Source: an uncultured Collinsella sp.
Lineage (GTDB): Bacteria > Actinomycetota > Coriobacteriia > Coriobacteriales > Coriobacteriaceae
Direction: 5' to 3'
DNA: 64,000 nt
Assembly (NCBI GenBank): GCA_900541065.1
Contig: UQIE01000004.1
Span: forward strand, 71,307-135,306
Both the position numbers and the translations under genes were made by a program. Below, piece after piece: positions 34,800-43,301 of the stretch (position 1 is the first letter of the stretch; every line of letters begins with the position of its first letter). The notes beneath the pieces were generated by a model. That model searched no databases. It was not told where the DNA came from and worked only from the letters and a program-made list of their open reading frames with translations.

Positions 34800-35297
34800 A
34801 TGGCTAAAGATTCCAGCTTCGACGTCGTGTCCGAGGTCAACATGCAAGAGGTCGACAACGCCTTCCAGCAGACCACGCGCGAGATTTCCCAGCGCTATGA
34901 CCTGAAGGATTCCGGCGCCACGATCGAGCTTTCGAAGGGCGACAAGCTCTTTACGATCAACGCCCCGGCCGACTTTGTCTCCAAGCAGATCATCGATGTC
35001 CTGAGCTCCAAGCTCATCAAGCGCGGCATCGACCTCAAGGCTGTCTCGTGGGATGCTCCGCAGGCGGCATCGGGCGGCACCGTGCGCGTGCTCGGTCATA
35101 TCGTCGAGGGTATCGACCAGGCGTCCGCCAAGAAGATCAATAAGGACATCAAGGACCAAAAGCTCAAGGTCAAGGTGACCATCGAGGCCGACAAGCTGCG
35201 TGTTTCCTCTGCTTCGAAGGACGCGTTGCAGACCGTGATCCAGTTCCTGCGCGACCAGGACTACGGCCAGCCGCTGCAGTTCACCAACTACCGCTAA
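34800..35297 (+). CDS. YajQ family nucleotide-binding protein
   Basis: This 165-residue cytoplasmic protein of the YajQ/UPF0234 family has two ferredoxin-like domains. It begins SSFDVVSEVNMQEVDNAFQQ and has the family segment REISQRYDLKDS. Members bind cyclic di-GMP or nucleotides and act as effectors in some proteobacteria; the role in actinobacteria is unknown. The ATG has AAAGGAAAC upstream. It lies between the RodZ-like gene and rimO. Confidence 0.9.
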   Translation: MAKDSSFDVVSEVNMQEVDNAFQQTTREISQRYDLKDSGATIELSKGDKLFTINAPADFVSKQIIDVLSSKLIKRGIDLKAVSWDAPQAASGGTVRVLGHIVEGIDQASAKKINKDIKDQKLKVKVTIEADKLRVSSASKDALQTVIQFLRDQDYGQPLQFTNYR

Positions 35298-35324
35298 TAT
35301 CATTCGAAAGGACCGCTCTTCAAC

Positions 35325-36674
35325 ATGGATACACCGTTGGGCTCCGTGCTCTACATCACCCTCGGGTGCGCTAAGAACGAGGTTGACACCGATCGCATGC
35401 GTTCTCTTTTGACCGCCGCAGGCTACGAGGAGGCATTCGACCCGCAGGATGCCGATATCGCCATTGTCAATACGTGCTCTTTCCTCGCCTCCGCAACGTC
35501 CGAGAGCATCGAGACCACGCTCGAGCTCGCCAACGAGGTTCAGGACGGCGTTCGTTCTTGCCCCATCGTTATGTGCGGCTGTGTGCCGTCGCGCTATGGC
35601 GACGACCTGCCTGACGAGCTGCCCGAGGTCGCTGCCTTTGTGAAGGCCGACGAGGAGGACGGCATCGTGGCGGTCATCGATGGCGTGCTGGGTGTCGAGC
35701 GTGAGATCGCGGCCTATATCCCTCAGGTCAAGCGTACCGTCGAGGGCGCCGTTGCTTACGTCAAGATTTCCGATGGCTGCAACCGCTTCTGCAGCTTCTG
35801 CATGATCCCCTATATTCGCGGTCGCTATCATTCGCGCAATGCCGAGAGCATTATCTCCGAGGTACGCGACCTGGTTGCCGGCGGTGTGCGCGAGATCGTG
35901 CTGATCGGCCAGGACACGGGTATTTGGGGCACCGACTTTACTGACGAGGATGTCGCCGAGGGCTCGCCGCGCAATCTGGCGCAGCTGCTGCGTGCCGTCG
36001 CCGAGGCCGTGCGCCCGCACAACGTCTGGGTCCGCGTGCTCTATCTGCAGCCCGAGGGCATGACCGATGAGCTTATCGATACGATTCGCGATACGCCCGA
36101 GGTGCTGCCCTATATCGATATCCCCGTGCAGCACTGCGACGCGCGCATCCTCAAGGCTATGCGCCGTTCCGGTTCGCGCCAGGAGCTCGAGGACCTGTTC
36201 CGCGATCTGTGTGAGCGTATCCCCGGCATCGTGATCCGTTCCACGGCTATGGTCGGCTTCCCGACCGAGACCGACGACGAGTTCCGGGACCTTATCGACT
36301 TTATGGACACCGTCGGCTTTGACTACACGAGCGTCTTTGCCTACTCGCAGGAGGAGGGCAGCCTGGCCGCTAAGATGGAGGGTCAGGTCGACGAAGAGGT
36401 CAAGCTCGAGCGCGCCCAGGAGGCCATGGACCTGGCCGAGTCGCTCGGTTTTGCCGCCACCGCCGCACATGTGGGCGAGCGCGCCCAGGTGATCGTCGAC
36501 GGTATCGAAGAAACCGAGGGCGGCGCCGAGCTGATCGGCCATGCCTGGTTCCAGGCGCCCGATTCCGATGGAGCGGTGCATCTGGACGCCAGCGAGGCGT
36601 CCGTGGGCGATATTCTGACTGTCGAGTTTACCGATAGCTTCTGCTATGAGCTTATCGGCCATGTTGTGGAGTAG
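35325..36674 (+). CDS. rimO: Ribosomal protein S12 methylthiotransferase RimO
   Basis: RimO methylthiolates an aspartate of ribosomal protein S12 using two iron-sulfur clusters. Three N-terminal cysteines lie in TLGCAKNEVD, NTCSFL and MCGCVPSR. The radical SAM motif CNRFCSFCMIP is near residue 152. A C-terminal TRAM domain ends it. The TLGCAKN start distinguishes RimO from MiaB (FGCQMN) and MtaB (NLGCRVN), both also in this window. The length of 449 aa is normal. pgsA follows after 9 bases. Confidence 0.93.
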   Translation: MDTPLGSVLYITLGCAKNEVDTDRMRSLLTAAGYEEAFDPQDADIAIVNTCSFLASATSESIETTLELANEVQDGVRSCPIVMCGCVPSRYGDDLPDELPEVAAFVKADEEDGIVAVIDGVLGVEREIAAYIPQVKRTVEGAVAYVKISDGCNRFCSFCMIPYIRGRYHSRNAESIISEVRDLVAGGVREIVLIGQDTGIWGTDFTDEDVAEGSPRNLAQLLRAVAEAVRPHNVWVRVLYLQPEGMTDELIDTIRDTPEVLPYIDIPVQHCDARILKAMRRSGSRQELEDLFRDLCERIPGIVIRSTAMVGFPTETDDEFRDLIDFMDTVGFDYTSVFAYSQEEGSLAAKMEGQVDEEVKLERAQEAMDLAESLGFAATAAHVGERAQVIVDGIEETEGGAELIGHAWFQAPDSDGAVHLDASEASVGDILTVEFTDSFCYELIGHVVE

Positions 36675-36683
36675 GAGAGCATC

Positions 36684-37322
36684 GTGGCAAACGAGAGCAA
36701 TAAGGAACTGACGAGTGTTTGGACGCCCGCCAACATCGTGACGTGCGTTCGCATCGTCTTTATCCCGGTGTTCATGATCGTGTCGGCGCTTTCTCACACG
36801 AGTGTTGCCGGTACGGATTGGAGCATCTTCGACGGCCCGCTCGCCGCCGCTGCCTTCATTCTGTATGTGATCCTGTCGTGCACCGATAAGGTCGACGGTT
36901 ATCTGGCGCGTTCGCGCAACGAGATCACCGACTTCGGTAAATTCTTGGACCCCATCGCCGATAAGCTGCTCGTGTTCTCGGCCCTGCTGCTGTTCTTGGA
37001 TTTTGGCGCGGTGACCGTGTGGTCCGTGTTCATTATCCTGTTCCGTGAGCTTCTGGTGAGCGCCCTTCGCATGGTCGCGAGTGCGGCCGGTGTGGTCGTT
37101 GCGGCCGATAAGCTCGGCAAGTACAAGACGGCGACCACGATGGTCTCCATCTGCGGTTACCTGTGCGTTTTTGCTATGGCTGGCTTGCACCTTGGCCCGG
37201 TGGCGCTGACGCTCGGCATCTACTCGGTGTCGCGCTTCCTGTATGCCGTTGCCGTTGTCTTGACCGTTATCTCGGGCGCCCAGTACTTCTGGAACTGCCG
37301 CAAGATCGTCTTTTCGGTTTAG
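36684..37322 (+). CDS. pgsA: CDP-diacylglycerol-glycerol-3-phosphate 3-phosphatidyltransferase
   Basis: This membrane enzyme makes phosphatidylglycerol phosphate. The CDP-alcohol phosphatidyltransferase signature D-x2-D-G-x2-A-R...G-x3-D-x3-D is complete in DKVDGYLAR followed by DFGKFLDPIADK. At least four hydrophobic helices are present in 212 residues. The GTG start has TAGGAG upstream. The neighbours rimO-pgsA-cinA-recA are a classical Gram-positive order, which supports the PgsA call over other family members. A second, more diverged family member lies at 57535-58239. Confidence 0.92.
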   Translation: MANESNKELTSVWTPANIVTCVRIVFIPVFMIVSALSHTSVAGTDWSIFDGPLAAAAFILYVILSCTDKVDGYLARSRNEITDFGKFLDPIADKLLVFSALLLFLDFGAVTVWSVFIILFRELLVSALRMVASAAGVVVAADKLGKYKTATTMVSICGYLCVFAMAGLHLGPVALTLGIYSVSRFLYAVAVVLTVISGAQYFWNCRKIVFSV

Positions 37323-37334
37323 GTCCTGGTGGGT

Positions 37335-37865
37335 ATGACGGACTCTTTTGAGCAGATTTCCGCACATAACGAGGAGCTGGCGCGCGATATCGTCGAGCGC
37401 GCGAGCGCTCGGGGTGTGACGGTTTCGACGGCCGAGTCGCTGACGGCGGGTATGATCGCCTCGACGATTGCGGATATCCCGGGCGCCTCGGCGGTGCTGC
37501 GTGGCGGTGCGGTAACCTACTGCGATGAGATTAAGCATCGCGTGCTGGGTGTTGAGCAGGAGACGCTCGACCGCTACACCGCGGTGTCGCATCAAACTGC
37601 GCGCGAGATGGCGTCGGGTTCGCTGGAGCTGTACCAGAGCGATATTGCAGTGAGCGCAACGGGTTATGCCGGCCCCGGCGGTGGTACTGAGGACGATCCT
37701 GCTGGCACTTTCTATATTGGCTGGGCACATCGTTCCGCCGATGGGGGAGTGCCGGTCGTGGACTCTGTGCGCTGCCACTATGAGGGCGACCGTTCGTGTG
37801 TTCGTGCCCATGCGGTCACGGAGGCATTGGGTCGCATTGCCCTTGTGCTCAACTCTATGGAATAG
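37335..37865 (+). CDS. cinA: CinA C-terminal domain protein (nicotinamide-nucleotide amidase)
   Basis: The 176-residue product corresponds only to the CinA C-terminal domain, which deamidates nicotinamide mononucleotide. Diagnostic segments are STAESLTAGMIASTIADIPGAS, GGAVTYCDEIK and SATGYAGPGGG. The N-terminal MoeA-like ADP-ribose pyrophosphatase domain is missing, as in the stand-alone YgaD/PncC type. A GTG at 37329 is an alternative start. It lies just before recA, as cinA commonly does, and a strong terminator separates them. Confidence 0.9.
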   Translation: MTDSFEQISAHNEELARDIVERASARGVTVSTAESLTAGMIASTIADIPGASAVLRGGAVTYCDEIKHRVLGVEQETLDRYTAVSHQTAREMASGSLELYQSDIAVSATGYAGPGGGTEDDPAGTFYIGWAHRSADGGVPVVDSVRCHYEGDRSCVRAHAVTEALGRIALVLNSME

Positions 37866-37872
37866 ACGTGTT

Positions 37873-37896
37873 TTAAGGGGCCTCCGGGCCCCTTAA
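37873..37896 (+). terminator. Terminator after cinA
   Basis: TTAAGGGGCC (37873-37882) and GGCCCCTTAA (37887-37896) form a perfect 10-bp stem around TCCG. The following sequence is only moderately T-rich. Confidence 0.75.
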
Positions 37897-37971
37897 TTGT
37901 GGAGATAGGGACCTTAGGCTCATTTGGCGTTTGTGCTGGTTGTAGACGTATTTTTGCCTGCCTTGTTCATA

Positions 37972-38033
37972 TTTGGTCCTTTGTGGTCAAGCATTTGGTC
38001 AGTGTTTGGTCGGCGTTTGGTTGGGTTTTGGAA
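37972..38033 (+). repeat. Helically phased TTTGGTC array upstream of recA
   Basis: TTTGGTC or close variants start at 37972, 37982 (TGTGGTC), 37994, 38005, 38016 (TTTGGTT) and 38027 (TTTGGAA). The steps are 10, 12, 11, 11 and 11 bases, one helical turn each. The array ends about 30 bases before the recA -35 box, so all units face the same side of the DNA. It may be an activator- or nucleoid-protein-binding array. Confidence 0.65.
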
Positions 38034-38063
38034 AGGTCGGCTGCATATGATTTATCTGAACGG

Positions 38064-38092
38064 TTGACCACGAACAGCCGTTCGTTTATTAT
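38064..38092 (+). promoter_or_regulatory. recA promoter with LexA box in the spacer
   Basis: TTGACC (38064-38069), 17-base spacer, TATTAT (38087-38092). The spacer contains CGAACAGCCGTTCG (38071-38084), a perfect actinobacterial/Gram-positive LexA box (CGAAC-N4-GTTCG), so LexA would cover the polymerase site. Confidence 0.9.
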
Positions 38093-38122
38093 CGATGCAG
38101 GTTGTTAAGAGGAGGGCTATTC

Positions 38123-39271
38123 ATGGCCAAGAATTCAGGTCCCGTACGTACCGTTCATGCTCGCACGACGGGTAAAGAGCGCGATGAGATGATCGCCACC
38201 ACCAAGGCCGAGATCGAGAAGAAATTCGGCCAGGGTTCCATCATGAGGTACGGCGACGGTGGCCCCGAGCTCGAGGTCGAGGCCATCCCTACGGGCGCTC
38301 TGGCACTCGATGCCGCTCTGGGTATCGGCGGTGTGCCGCGCGGCCGAATCGTCGAGATCTACGGTCCCGAGTCCTCCGGTAAGACGACGCTTTCGCTCGA
38401 GATCTTGGCCGAGGCCCAGGCAATGGGTGGCGTTGTGGCATTTATCGATGCCGAGCACGCGCTCGATCCCACGTATGCCGCGCGCATCGGTGTGGATATC
38501 GACGAGGTGCTCATTTCCCAGCCCGATACGGGTGAGCAGGCGCTCGAAATCGTTGACATGCTTGTGCGTTCCGGAGCTATCGATGCCATCGTCGTCGACT
38601 CCGTCGCCGCGCTGACCCCGCGTGCCGAGATCGAGGGAGAAATCGGCGACACTACGGTCGGTCTTCAGGCTCGCCTGATGAGCCAGGCGCTCCGCAAGCT
38701 CGCCGGCTCGCTGTCCAAGTCCAACACGACGTGCATCTTCATTAACCAGCTGCGTGAGAAGATCGGCGTCATGTTCGGCAACCCCGAGACTACGACGGGC
38801 GGCCGCGCCCTTAAGTTCTTCTCTTCGGTTCGTATCGACATTCGCCGCATCGACAGCATTAAGCTTAAGGACGAGGTTATCGGTAACCGCGTGCGCGCCA
38901 AGGTCGTTAAGAACAAGGTGGCGGCTCCGTTCCGTTCTGCTGAGTTCGACATCATGTACGGTACGGGCATCTCTAAGGAGGGCTCGATTCTGGACATGGC
39001 TGTCGAGTGCGGCATCTGCAAGAAGATGGGCTCCTGGTTTGCCTATGGTGAGGACAAGCTCGGCAACGGTCGCGAGGCCGCCAAGGCGTTCCTGCGCGAA
39101 CACCCCGATTGTGCCGACGAGATTGAGCATAAGGTCCGCCTTGCCTGCGGACTTGAGTTTGATGACGATGCTCCGTCCGAGGTCGAGCTGACCGATCAGC
39201 CTGCGCCTGAGGAGTTTGACGAGCTTTACGCCATCGATGGTTCCGCCATGCTCGATGATGACGACGAGTAG
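38123..39271 (+). CDS. recA: Recombinase RecA
   Basis: RecA forms filaments on single-stranded DNA, performs strand exchange and triggers LexA self-cleavage. The Walker [10 protein letters not shown] lies at about 82-90. Further segments are [12 protein letters not shown] at the start, the Walker B-type [10 protein letters not shown] and the L2 loop region [13 protein letters not shown]. The acidic C-terminus is typical. The ATG at 38123 follows GAGGAGGG; the in-frame 38102 start is upstream of that site. Expression is under a LexA-box promoter, and recX follows after 11 bases. Confidence 0.97.
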   Translation: MAKNSGPVRTVHARTTGKERDEMIATTKAEIEKKFGQGSIMRYGDGGPELEVEAIPTGALALDAALGIGGVPRGRIVEIYGPESSGKTTLSLEILAEAQAMGGVVAFIDAEHALDPTYAARIGVDIDEVLISQPDTGEQALEIVDMLVRSGAIDAIVVDSVAALTPRAEIEGEIGDTTVGLQARLMSQALRKLAGSLSKSNTTCIFINQLREKIGVMFGNPETTTGGRALKFFSSVRIDIRRIDSIKLKDEVIGNRVRAKVVKNKVAAPFRSAEFDIMYGTGISKEGSILDMAVECGICKKMGSWFAYGEDKLGNGREAAKAFLREHPDCADEIEHKVRLACGLEFDDDAPSEVELTDQPAPEEFDELYAIDGSAMLDDDDE

Positions 39272-39282
39272 CGGTTACGCTC

Positions 39283-39975
39283 ATGTCGTATACGGTGACC
39301 GAGGCTACGGTCGTCTTTCCCGATAAGAAGGCGGCCTCCTCGTTCTCGAGCGGGTATGCGTCTAAAAAGCCCTGCGCGCATATCGATTGTGAGCTTGAGG
39401 GCGGTTTTGAACGGTCCATTTGGATTCCCGTGCGGGTTGCGCGGCTGTATCTCAAAAACCGCCCCGATTTTCCCTGTGATTGGGATAACTTTCGTGAGGC
39501 TGTGCAGCTCATCGAGCGTAAATGTGCACTTACCATGGTGACCGAGATGTTATCACGCCGTGACCATGCGACGGGTGAGGTCCGTGACAAGCTGGCTTGC
39601 TACGGCTTCCGCCAGCCCGCGATCGATTTCGCCGTCGAGCGCGCCACCGAGTATCACTTTTTAGACGAGAACCGCTTTTGCTCGTACTTTATCGAGGAAC
39701 GCAAGCGGCGCGGTTGGGGTCAGCGCAAAATCGAGACCGAACTCAAGCGCCGTCATGTCGTGCTCGATGACATTCCCGGTTATCCCGAGGATTATTTTGC
39801 CGTCGAAGACGATTTGGCGCGTGCGTCAGCCCTGCTCGCCAAGCGGCGTGTTCCAGAGACGTGCGGATTCGAAAAACTGGTTCGGTTTTTGATGGGCAAG
39901 GGCTTCTCGTATCACATCGCCGCCGATGCCGTTAAGGCACGTCTCGATGCCGAATGCGAGGGATGTGCGCTTTAG
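39283..39975 (+). CDS. recX: Regulatory protein RecX
   Basis: RecX binds RecA filaments and limits their activity. The 230-residue protein has about 85 N-terminal residues without clear family features. These are followed by three-helix RecX repeats: RDHATGEVRDKLACYGF, FLDENRFCSYFIEERKRRGWGQRKI and the C-terminal FEKLVRFLMGKGFSYHIAADAV. It sits right behind recA, as in most bacteria, so it is SOS-coregulated. The N-terminal extension is longer than in the 150-residue enterobacterial form. Confidence 0.9.
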   Translation: MSYTVTEATVVFPDKKAASSFSSGYASKKPCAHIDCELEGGFERSIWIPVRVARLYLKNRPDFPCDWDNFREAVQLIERKCALTMVTEMLSRRDHATGEVRDKLACYGFRQPAIDFAVERATEYHFLDENRFCSYFIEERKRRGWGQRKIETELKRRHVVLDDIPGYPEDYFAVEDDLARASALLAKRRVPETCGFEKLVRFLMGKGFSYHIAADAVKARLDAECEGCAL

Positions 39976-39989
39976 GCGTATGCGTTTTG

Positions 39990-40037
39990 TGGCCCCGCCG
40001 TTCACCGCGTTTTAGCCGCCGTACTGGGGCCATTTAT
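39990..40037 (+). terminator. Terminator after recX
   Basis: TGGCCCC (39990-39996) pairs with GGGGCCA (40026-40032) around a 29-base loop and is followed by TTTATT. Confidence 0.65.
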
Positions 40038-40066
40038 TTGACAGTTGTTGTGGTTCAACGTACGAT
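40038..40066 (+). promoter_or_regulatory. rny promoter
   Basis: TTGACA (40038-40043), 17-base spacer, TACGAT (40061-40066). It is one of the few places in the window with a consensus -35. The transcript would have a leader of about 160 bases. Confidence 0.65.
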
Positions 40067-40171
40067 AAACACTGTCATTTGCTTTGTGATATGTGCTCAT
40101 CTGTGATGAGTTTGTTTATATGTTTATCTGTATCCGACCCGCATAAGCTGCGCCCATATTACTCAAATGTC

Positions 40172-40203
40172 GCGAGCCGTTCATAAGGACGGTTCGCTTT
40201 GTT
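40172..40203 (+). promoter_or_regulatory. Hairpin with short T-tail in the rny leader
   Basis: GCGAGCCGT (40172-40180) pairs with ACGGTTCGC (40189-40197, one G-U) and is followed by TTTGTT. It is attenuator-like, about 30 bases before the rny start. Confidence 0.5.
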
Positions 40204-40232
40204 GTGTAACGAATCCATAAAAAGGAGTGAGC

Positions 40233-41783
40233 ATGCCTATCATCGCAGCGCTCGTTGGCATCGTTTTGGGTGCCATCGCCGCCATTGCCTACATGCGCAC
40301 CGCCAAGCAGGGTAGTCTTCACGAGGCCGACGAAAAGATCCAGTCGGCACACGCACAGGCTGAGTCCCTGATCGGTGATGCAAAGCGTCAGGCCGAGACC
40401 CTCAAAAAAGAGGCTCTGCTCGAGGCTAAAGAGGAGATCATCAAGAACAAGCAGGCCGCCGAGGCCGAGGACAAGCAGCGTAAGAGCGAGATTCGTACGC
40501 TCGAGAACCGCGTGATGCAGCGCGAGGAATCCCTCGATCGCCGCAACGACGCTCTCGACAAGCGCGAGCATCAGCTGTCCAGTCAGGCCGGTCAGGTTGA
40601 GAAGCGCTCCCGTGAGCTCGAGGAACTCTGCGCAAAGCAGACCTCCGAGCTCGAGCGTATCGCCGACCTTACCCGCGAGGATGCCCACAAGGAGCTCCTC
40701 GATAAGGTTCGCGGCGAGGTCACCCACGAGGCCGCCACGATCATTCGCGAGTCCGAGCAGCAGGTTCGCGCCGAGTGCCACAAGACCGCCCAGGAGATTC
40801 TTTCCCTGGCGATTCAGCGCTGCGCTGCCGACCACACTGCCGAGGTCACCGTTACCTCCGTGCACATTCCCTCTGATGACCTCAAGGGCCGTATCATCGG
40901 TCGCGAGGGTCGCAACATCCGGACCTTCGAGCAGGTTTCCGGCGTCAACCTCGTGATCGACGACACGCCCGAGACCGTCGTTCTTTCGAGCTTCGATCCG
41001 GTCCGTCGTGAGACCGCCCGTGTCGCCCTCGAGAACCTCATCGCCGACGGCCGCATTCACCCCGCCCGCATCGAGGAGATGTATCACAAGGCTGCCGACC
41101 TGGTTCAGCAGCGCGTGCGCGAGGCTGGCGAGCAAGCTGCATTCGATACCGGCATTCACGACCTGCACCCCGAGATCGTCAAGACCCTTGGTGCCCTGCG
41201 CTACCGTACCTCGTTTGGTCAGAACGTGCTTCAGCACTCCCTCGAAGTCTCTGACCTGTGCGGCGTGATGGCTTCCGAGCTTGGCCTGGACGTTGTGACC
41301 GCCAAGCGCGCCGGCCTGCTGCACGACCTGGGCAAGGCAATCGACCATGACGTCGAGGGGCCGCATGCCGTCATCGGCGCTGAGCTTGCCCGCCGTTATG
41401 GCGAGAAGCCCGTTATCGTCCACGCTATCGAGGCTCACCATGCCGATGTCGACCCCAACACGGTGCTCGATGTCCTGGTGCAGGCCGCCGATGCTGTCTC
41501 TGCCTCTCGCCCCGGTGCCCGTCGCGAGTCTGCCGAGAACTACATCAAGCGTCTTGAGAAGCTCGAGGAGATCGCCAACTCTCATGACGGCGTCGAGCGT
41601 ACCTATGCCATGCAGGCCGGTCGCGAGGTCCACGTCATGGTTCAGCCGGACAAGATCTCCGATGCCCAGTCCACGGTTCTGGCTCACGATATCGCCCATC
41701 AGATCGAGGAAGAGATGGAGTATCCCGGTCAGGTGCGCGTCGTCGTGATTCGCGAGAGCCGCGCTGTCGATATCGCTAAATAA
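40233..41783 (+). CDS. rny: Ribonuclease Y
   Basis: RNase Y is a membrane-anchored endoribonuclease that starts mRNA decay. The 516-residue protein has an N-terminal membrane helix (about 2-20), a long Glu/Lys/Arg-rich coiled coil (to about 200), a KH domain ([14 protein letters not shown]) and an HD domain with [13 protein letters not shown] near residue 362. The ATG at 40233 follows AAAGGAG. It leads a cluster with a GHKL ATPase, spoVS and miaB. With pnp and rnj in the same window, the main Gram-positive RNA-decay enzymes are all close together. Confidence 0.95.
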   Translation: MPIIAALVGIVLGAIAAIAYMRTAKQGSLHEADEKIQSAHAQAESLIGDAKRQAETLKKEALLEAKEEIIKNKQAAEAEDKQRKSEIRTLENRVMQREESLDRRNDALDKREHQLSSQAGQVEKRSRELEELCAKQTSELERIADLTREDAHKELLDKVRGEVTHEAATIIRESEQQVRAECHKTAQEILSLAIQRCAADHTAEVTVTSVHIPSDDLKGRIIGREGRNIRTFEQVSGVNLVIDDTPETVVLSSFDPVRRETARVALENLIADGRIHPARIEEMYHKAADLVQQRVREAGEQAAFDTGIHDLHPEIVKTLGALRYRTSFGQNVLQHSLEVSDLCGVMASELGLDVVTAKRAGLLHDLGKAIDHDVEGPHAVIGAELARRYGEKPVIVHAIEAHHADVDPNTVLDVLVQAADAVSASRPGARRESAENYIKRLEKLEEIANSHDGVERTYAMQAGREVHVMVQPDKISDAQSTVLAHDIAHQIEEEMEYPGQVRVVVIRESRAVDIAK

Positions 41784-41784
41784 T

Positions 41785-42870
41785 ATGAGCGACGCGAACG
41801 AGCTCATCTCATTTATCGCGTCGATGTCGGGGGAGGGCAACCTTCGCGTCGAGGAGAACCTTGGCGAGGGGTATGTCCGCCTCCGCGTTTCGGAGGCCGA
41901 GCGGCGCCAGGCAAAGCACGACATTCAGCATGTCGAGGATATCGTCATCGAAATGCTCCGTAATGCTCGCGATGCCGGCGCCGACAAGGTCTATCTCGCC
42001 ACGACCAAGGAAGATGGCGTCCGCACGCTTGTCTTTCTGGATAACGGCTCGGGTGTTCCGCAGGATATGCAAGAGCGAATCTTCGATGCTCGCGTTACCT
42101 CAAAGCTCGAGAGCATGAAGATGGACCGTTGGGGCGTTCACGGTCGTGGCATGGCATTGTTTTCGATCAAGCAGAACACCGACGAGGCCCGCGTGGTCAC
42201 GTCTGGTGTCGATCTTGGCTCAGCCTTTAAGGTGAGCGTTGCGGCCGACCGCCTCAGCGAGCGTGCCGATCAGTCCAGCTGGCCCCAGGCCGTCAAGGAT
42301 GAGGACGGACGTTATGTCTGTGCTCGCGGTCCGCATAATATTATTCGCGCTGCCTGTGAGTTTGCGCTCGAGGAGTTGCGTGGTTGCGATGTCTATCTTG
42401 GTTCTCCGTCTGAGATTGCCGCGACCCTTTATGCTCAGGCGTCAAGTCGGCTCGATACGTCGCGTCTCCTGTTCATTGATGACGAGAGCGAGCTTCCGGT
42501 TGTCGACCGTTTAGGCCTTGCCTCTGATGCCGAGGACTTTATCCGTATCTGTTCGGGTTTGGGTCTTGAGATGTCCGAGCGCACGGCCCATCGCATTTTG
42601 GCAGGGCAGATTAAGCCCGTTCGCGGTGTGACCGCGCGTCTGCTGCGCGAGCGTGATTCGTCCTCGCATGCGCCGGCTCCTGTCGATCTCGCGAAGGATC
42701 GTCGCGGGCTACGTATTGCCAAGGATGACATGGCACAGTTTTCGCGTGCTGTGGAGCGCGACTTTAATGACCTTGCCGCCCGGTACTATCTCAACCTTTG
42801 CGGCGACCCAAAGATTCGTGTTTCGCGTGATCGAATCACTGTGACCTTCGATCTTGCCAAAGAGGAATAG
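41785..42870 (+). CDS. GHKL-type ATPase of unknown function
   Basis: The 361-residue protein carries the Bergerat ATP-binding fold of HSP90, MutL and histidine kinases. The N box EMLRNARDAGAD is at about 54-65, G1 DNGSGVP near 87 and G2 HGRGMAL near 117. There is no histidine-phosphorylation or membrane segment, so it is not a sensor kinase. The C-terminal 180 residues are not recognised. It starts one base after the rny stop and is followed by spoVS, so it may act in RNA decay or a regulatory pathway shared with SpoVS. That is inference from position. Confidence 0.72.
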   Translation: MSDANELISFIASMSGEGNLRVEENLGEGYVRLRVSEAERRQAKHDIQHVEDIVIEMLRNARDAGADKVYLATTKEDGVRTLVFLDNGSGVPQDMQERIFDARVTSKLESMKMDRWGVHGRGMALFSIKQNTDEARVVTSGVDLGSAFKVSVAADRLSERADQSSWPQAVKDEDGRYVCARGPHNIIRAACEFALEELRGCDVYLGSPSEIAATLYAQASSRLDTSRLLFIDDESELPVVDRLGLASDAEDFIRICSGLGLEMSERTAHRILAGQIKPVRGVTARLLRERDSSSHAPAPVDLAKDRRGLRIAKDDMAQFSRAVERDFNDLAARYYLNLCGDPKIRVSRDRITVTFDLAKEE

Positions 42871-42944
42871 TGCCTTTACCGAGTCCACTCGGTACGATAC
42901 AGTTATTGCAGTTAAAACGTACTTTTAAACGCAGGAGTTTCTTC

Positions 42945-43262
42945 ATGGATTGCCTGAAGGTATCAAGCAAATCATCGCCCGCGTCCGTTGCCGGCGCCAT
43001 CGCCGGCATGGTCAAGGATGGTGTACCCGTCAACATCCAGTGTGTCGGTGCCGGTGCTGTCAACCAGGCCATTAAGGCTGTTGCTATCGCGCGCGGTTTT
43101 TTGATTCCAACCGGTTTTGATATTTCCTGCGCGCCCGTGTTCTCCGACATCCTCATTAACGGGGAGTCGCGCACGGCCATCCGCCTTTCTATCTACGTTC
43201 ACCAGATCAATCGAGCTGCTATGGATAACGTCGTCATGGATGACGTTAAGCCTGTGGCATAG
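42945..43262 (+). CDS. spoVS: Stage V sporulation protein S (SpoVS) family protein
   Basis: The 105-residue protein has the SpoVS/Alba-like core: LKVSSKSSPASVAGAIAGM, then VGAGAVNQAIKAVAIARGF and GESRTAIRLSIYV. SpoVS is an Alba-like nucleic-acid-binding protein, found in many bacteria that do not sporulate, where its role is unknown. The tail after IYVHQI is about 15-20 residues longer than usual. The ATG at 42945 follows GCAGGAG. Its place between rny and miaB matches Bacillus, where rny, ymdB and spoVS are neighbours. Confidence 0.9.
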   Translation: MDCLKVSSKSSPASVAGAIAGMVKDGVPVNIQCVGAGAVNQAIKAVAIARGFLIPTGFDISCAPVFSDILINGESRTAIRLSIYVHQINRAAMDNVVMDDVKPVA

Positions 43263-43301
43263 CTTCTGCTTGCCTCGTTTCGCTCCCCATCGTTAGGACT
43301 T

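Noticed and set aside
34770..37811. 1013-codon open frame on the minus strand across yajQ, rimO, pgsA and cinA
   Set aside because: It is antisense to four well-supported genes and reflects high GC3 codon bias; its product is His/Asp/Leu-rich low-complexity sequence with no family.
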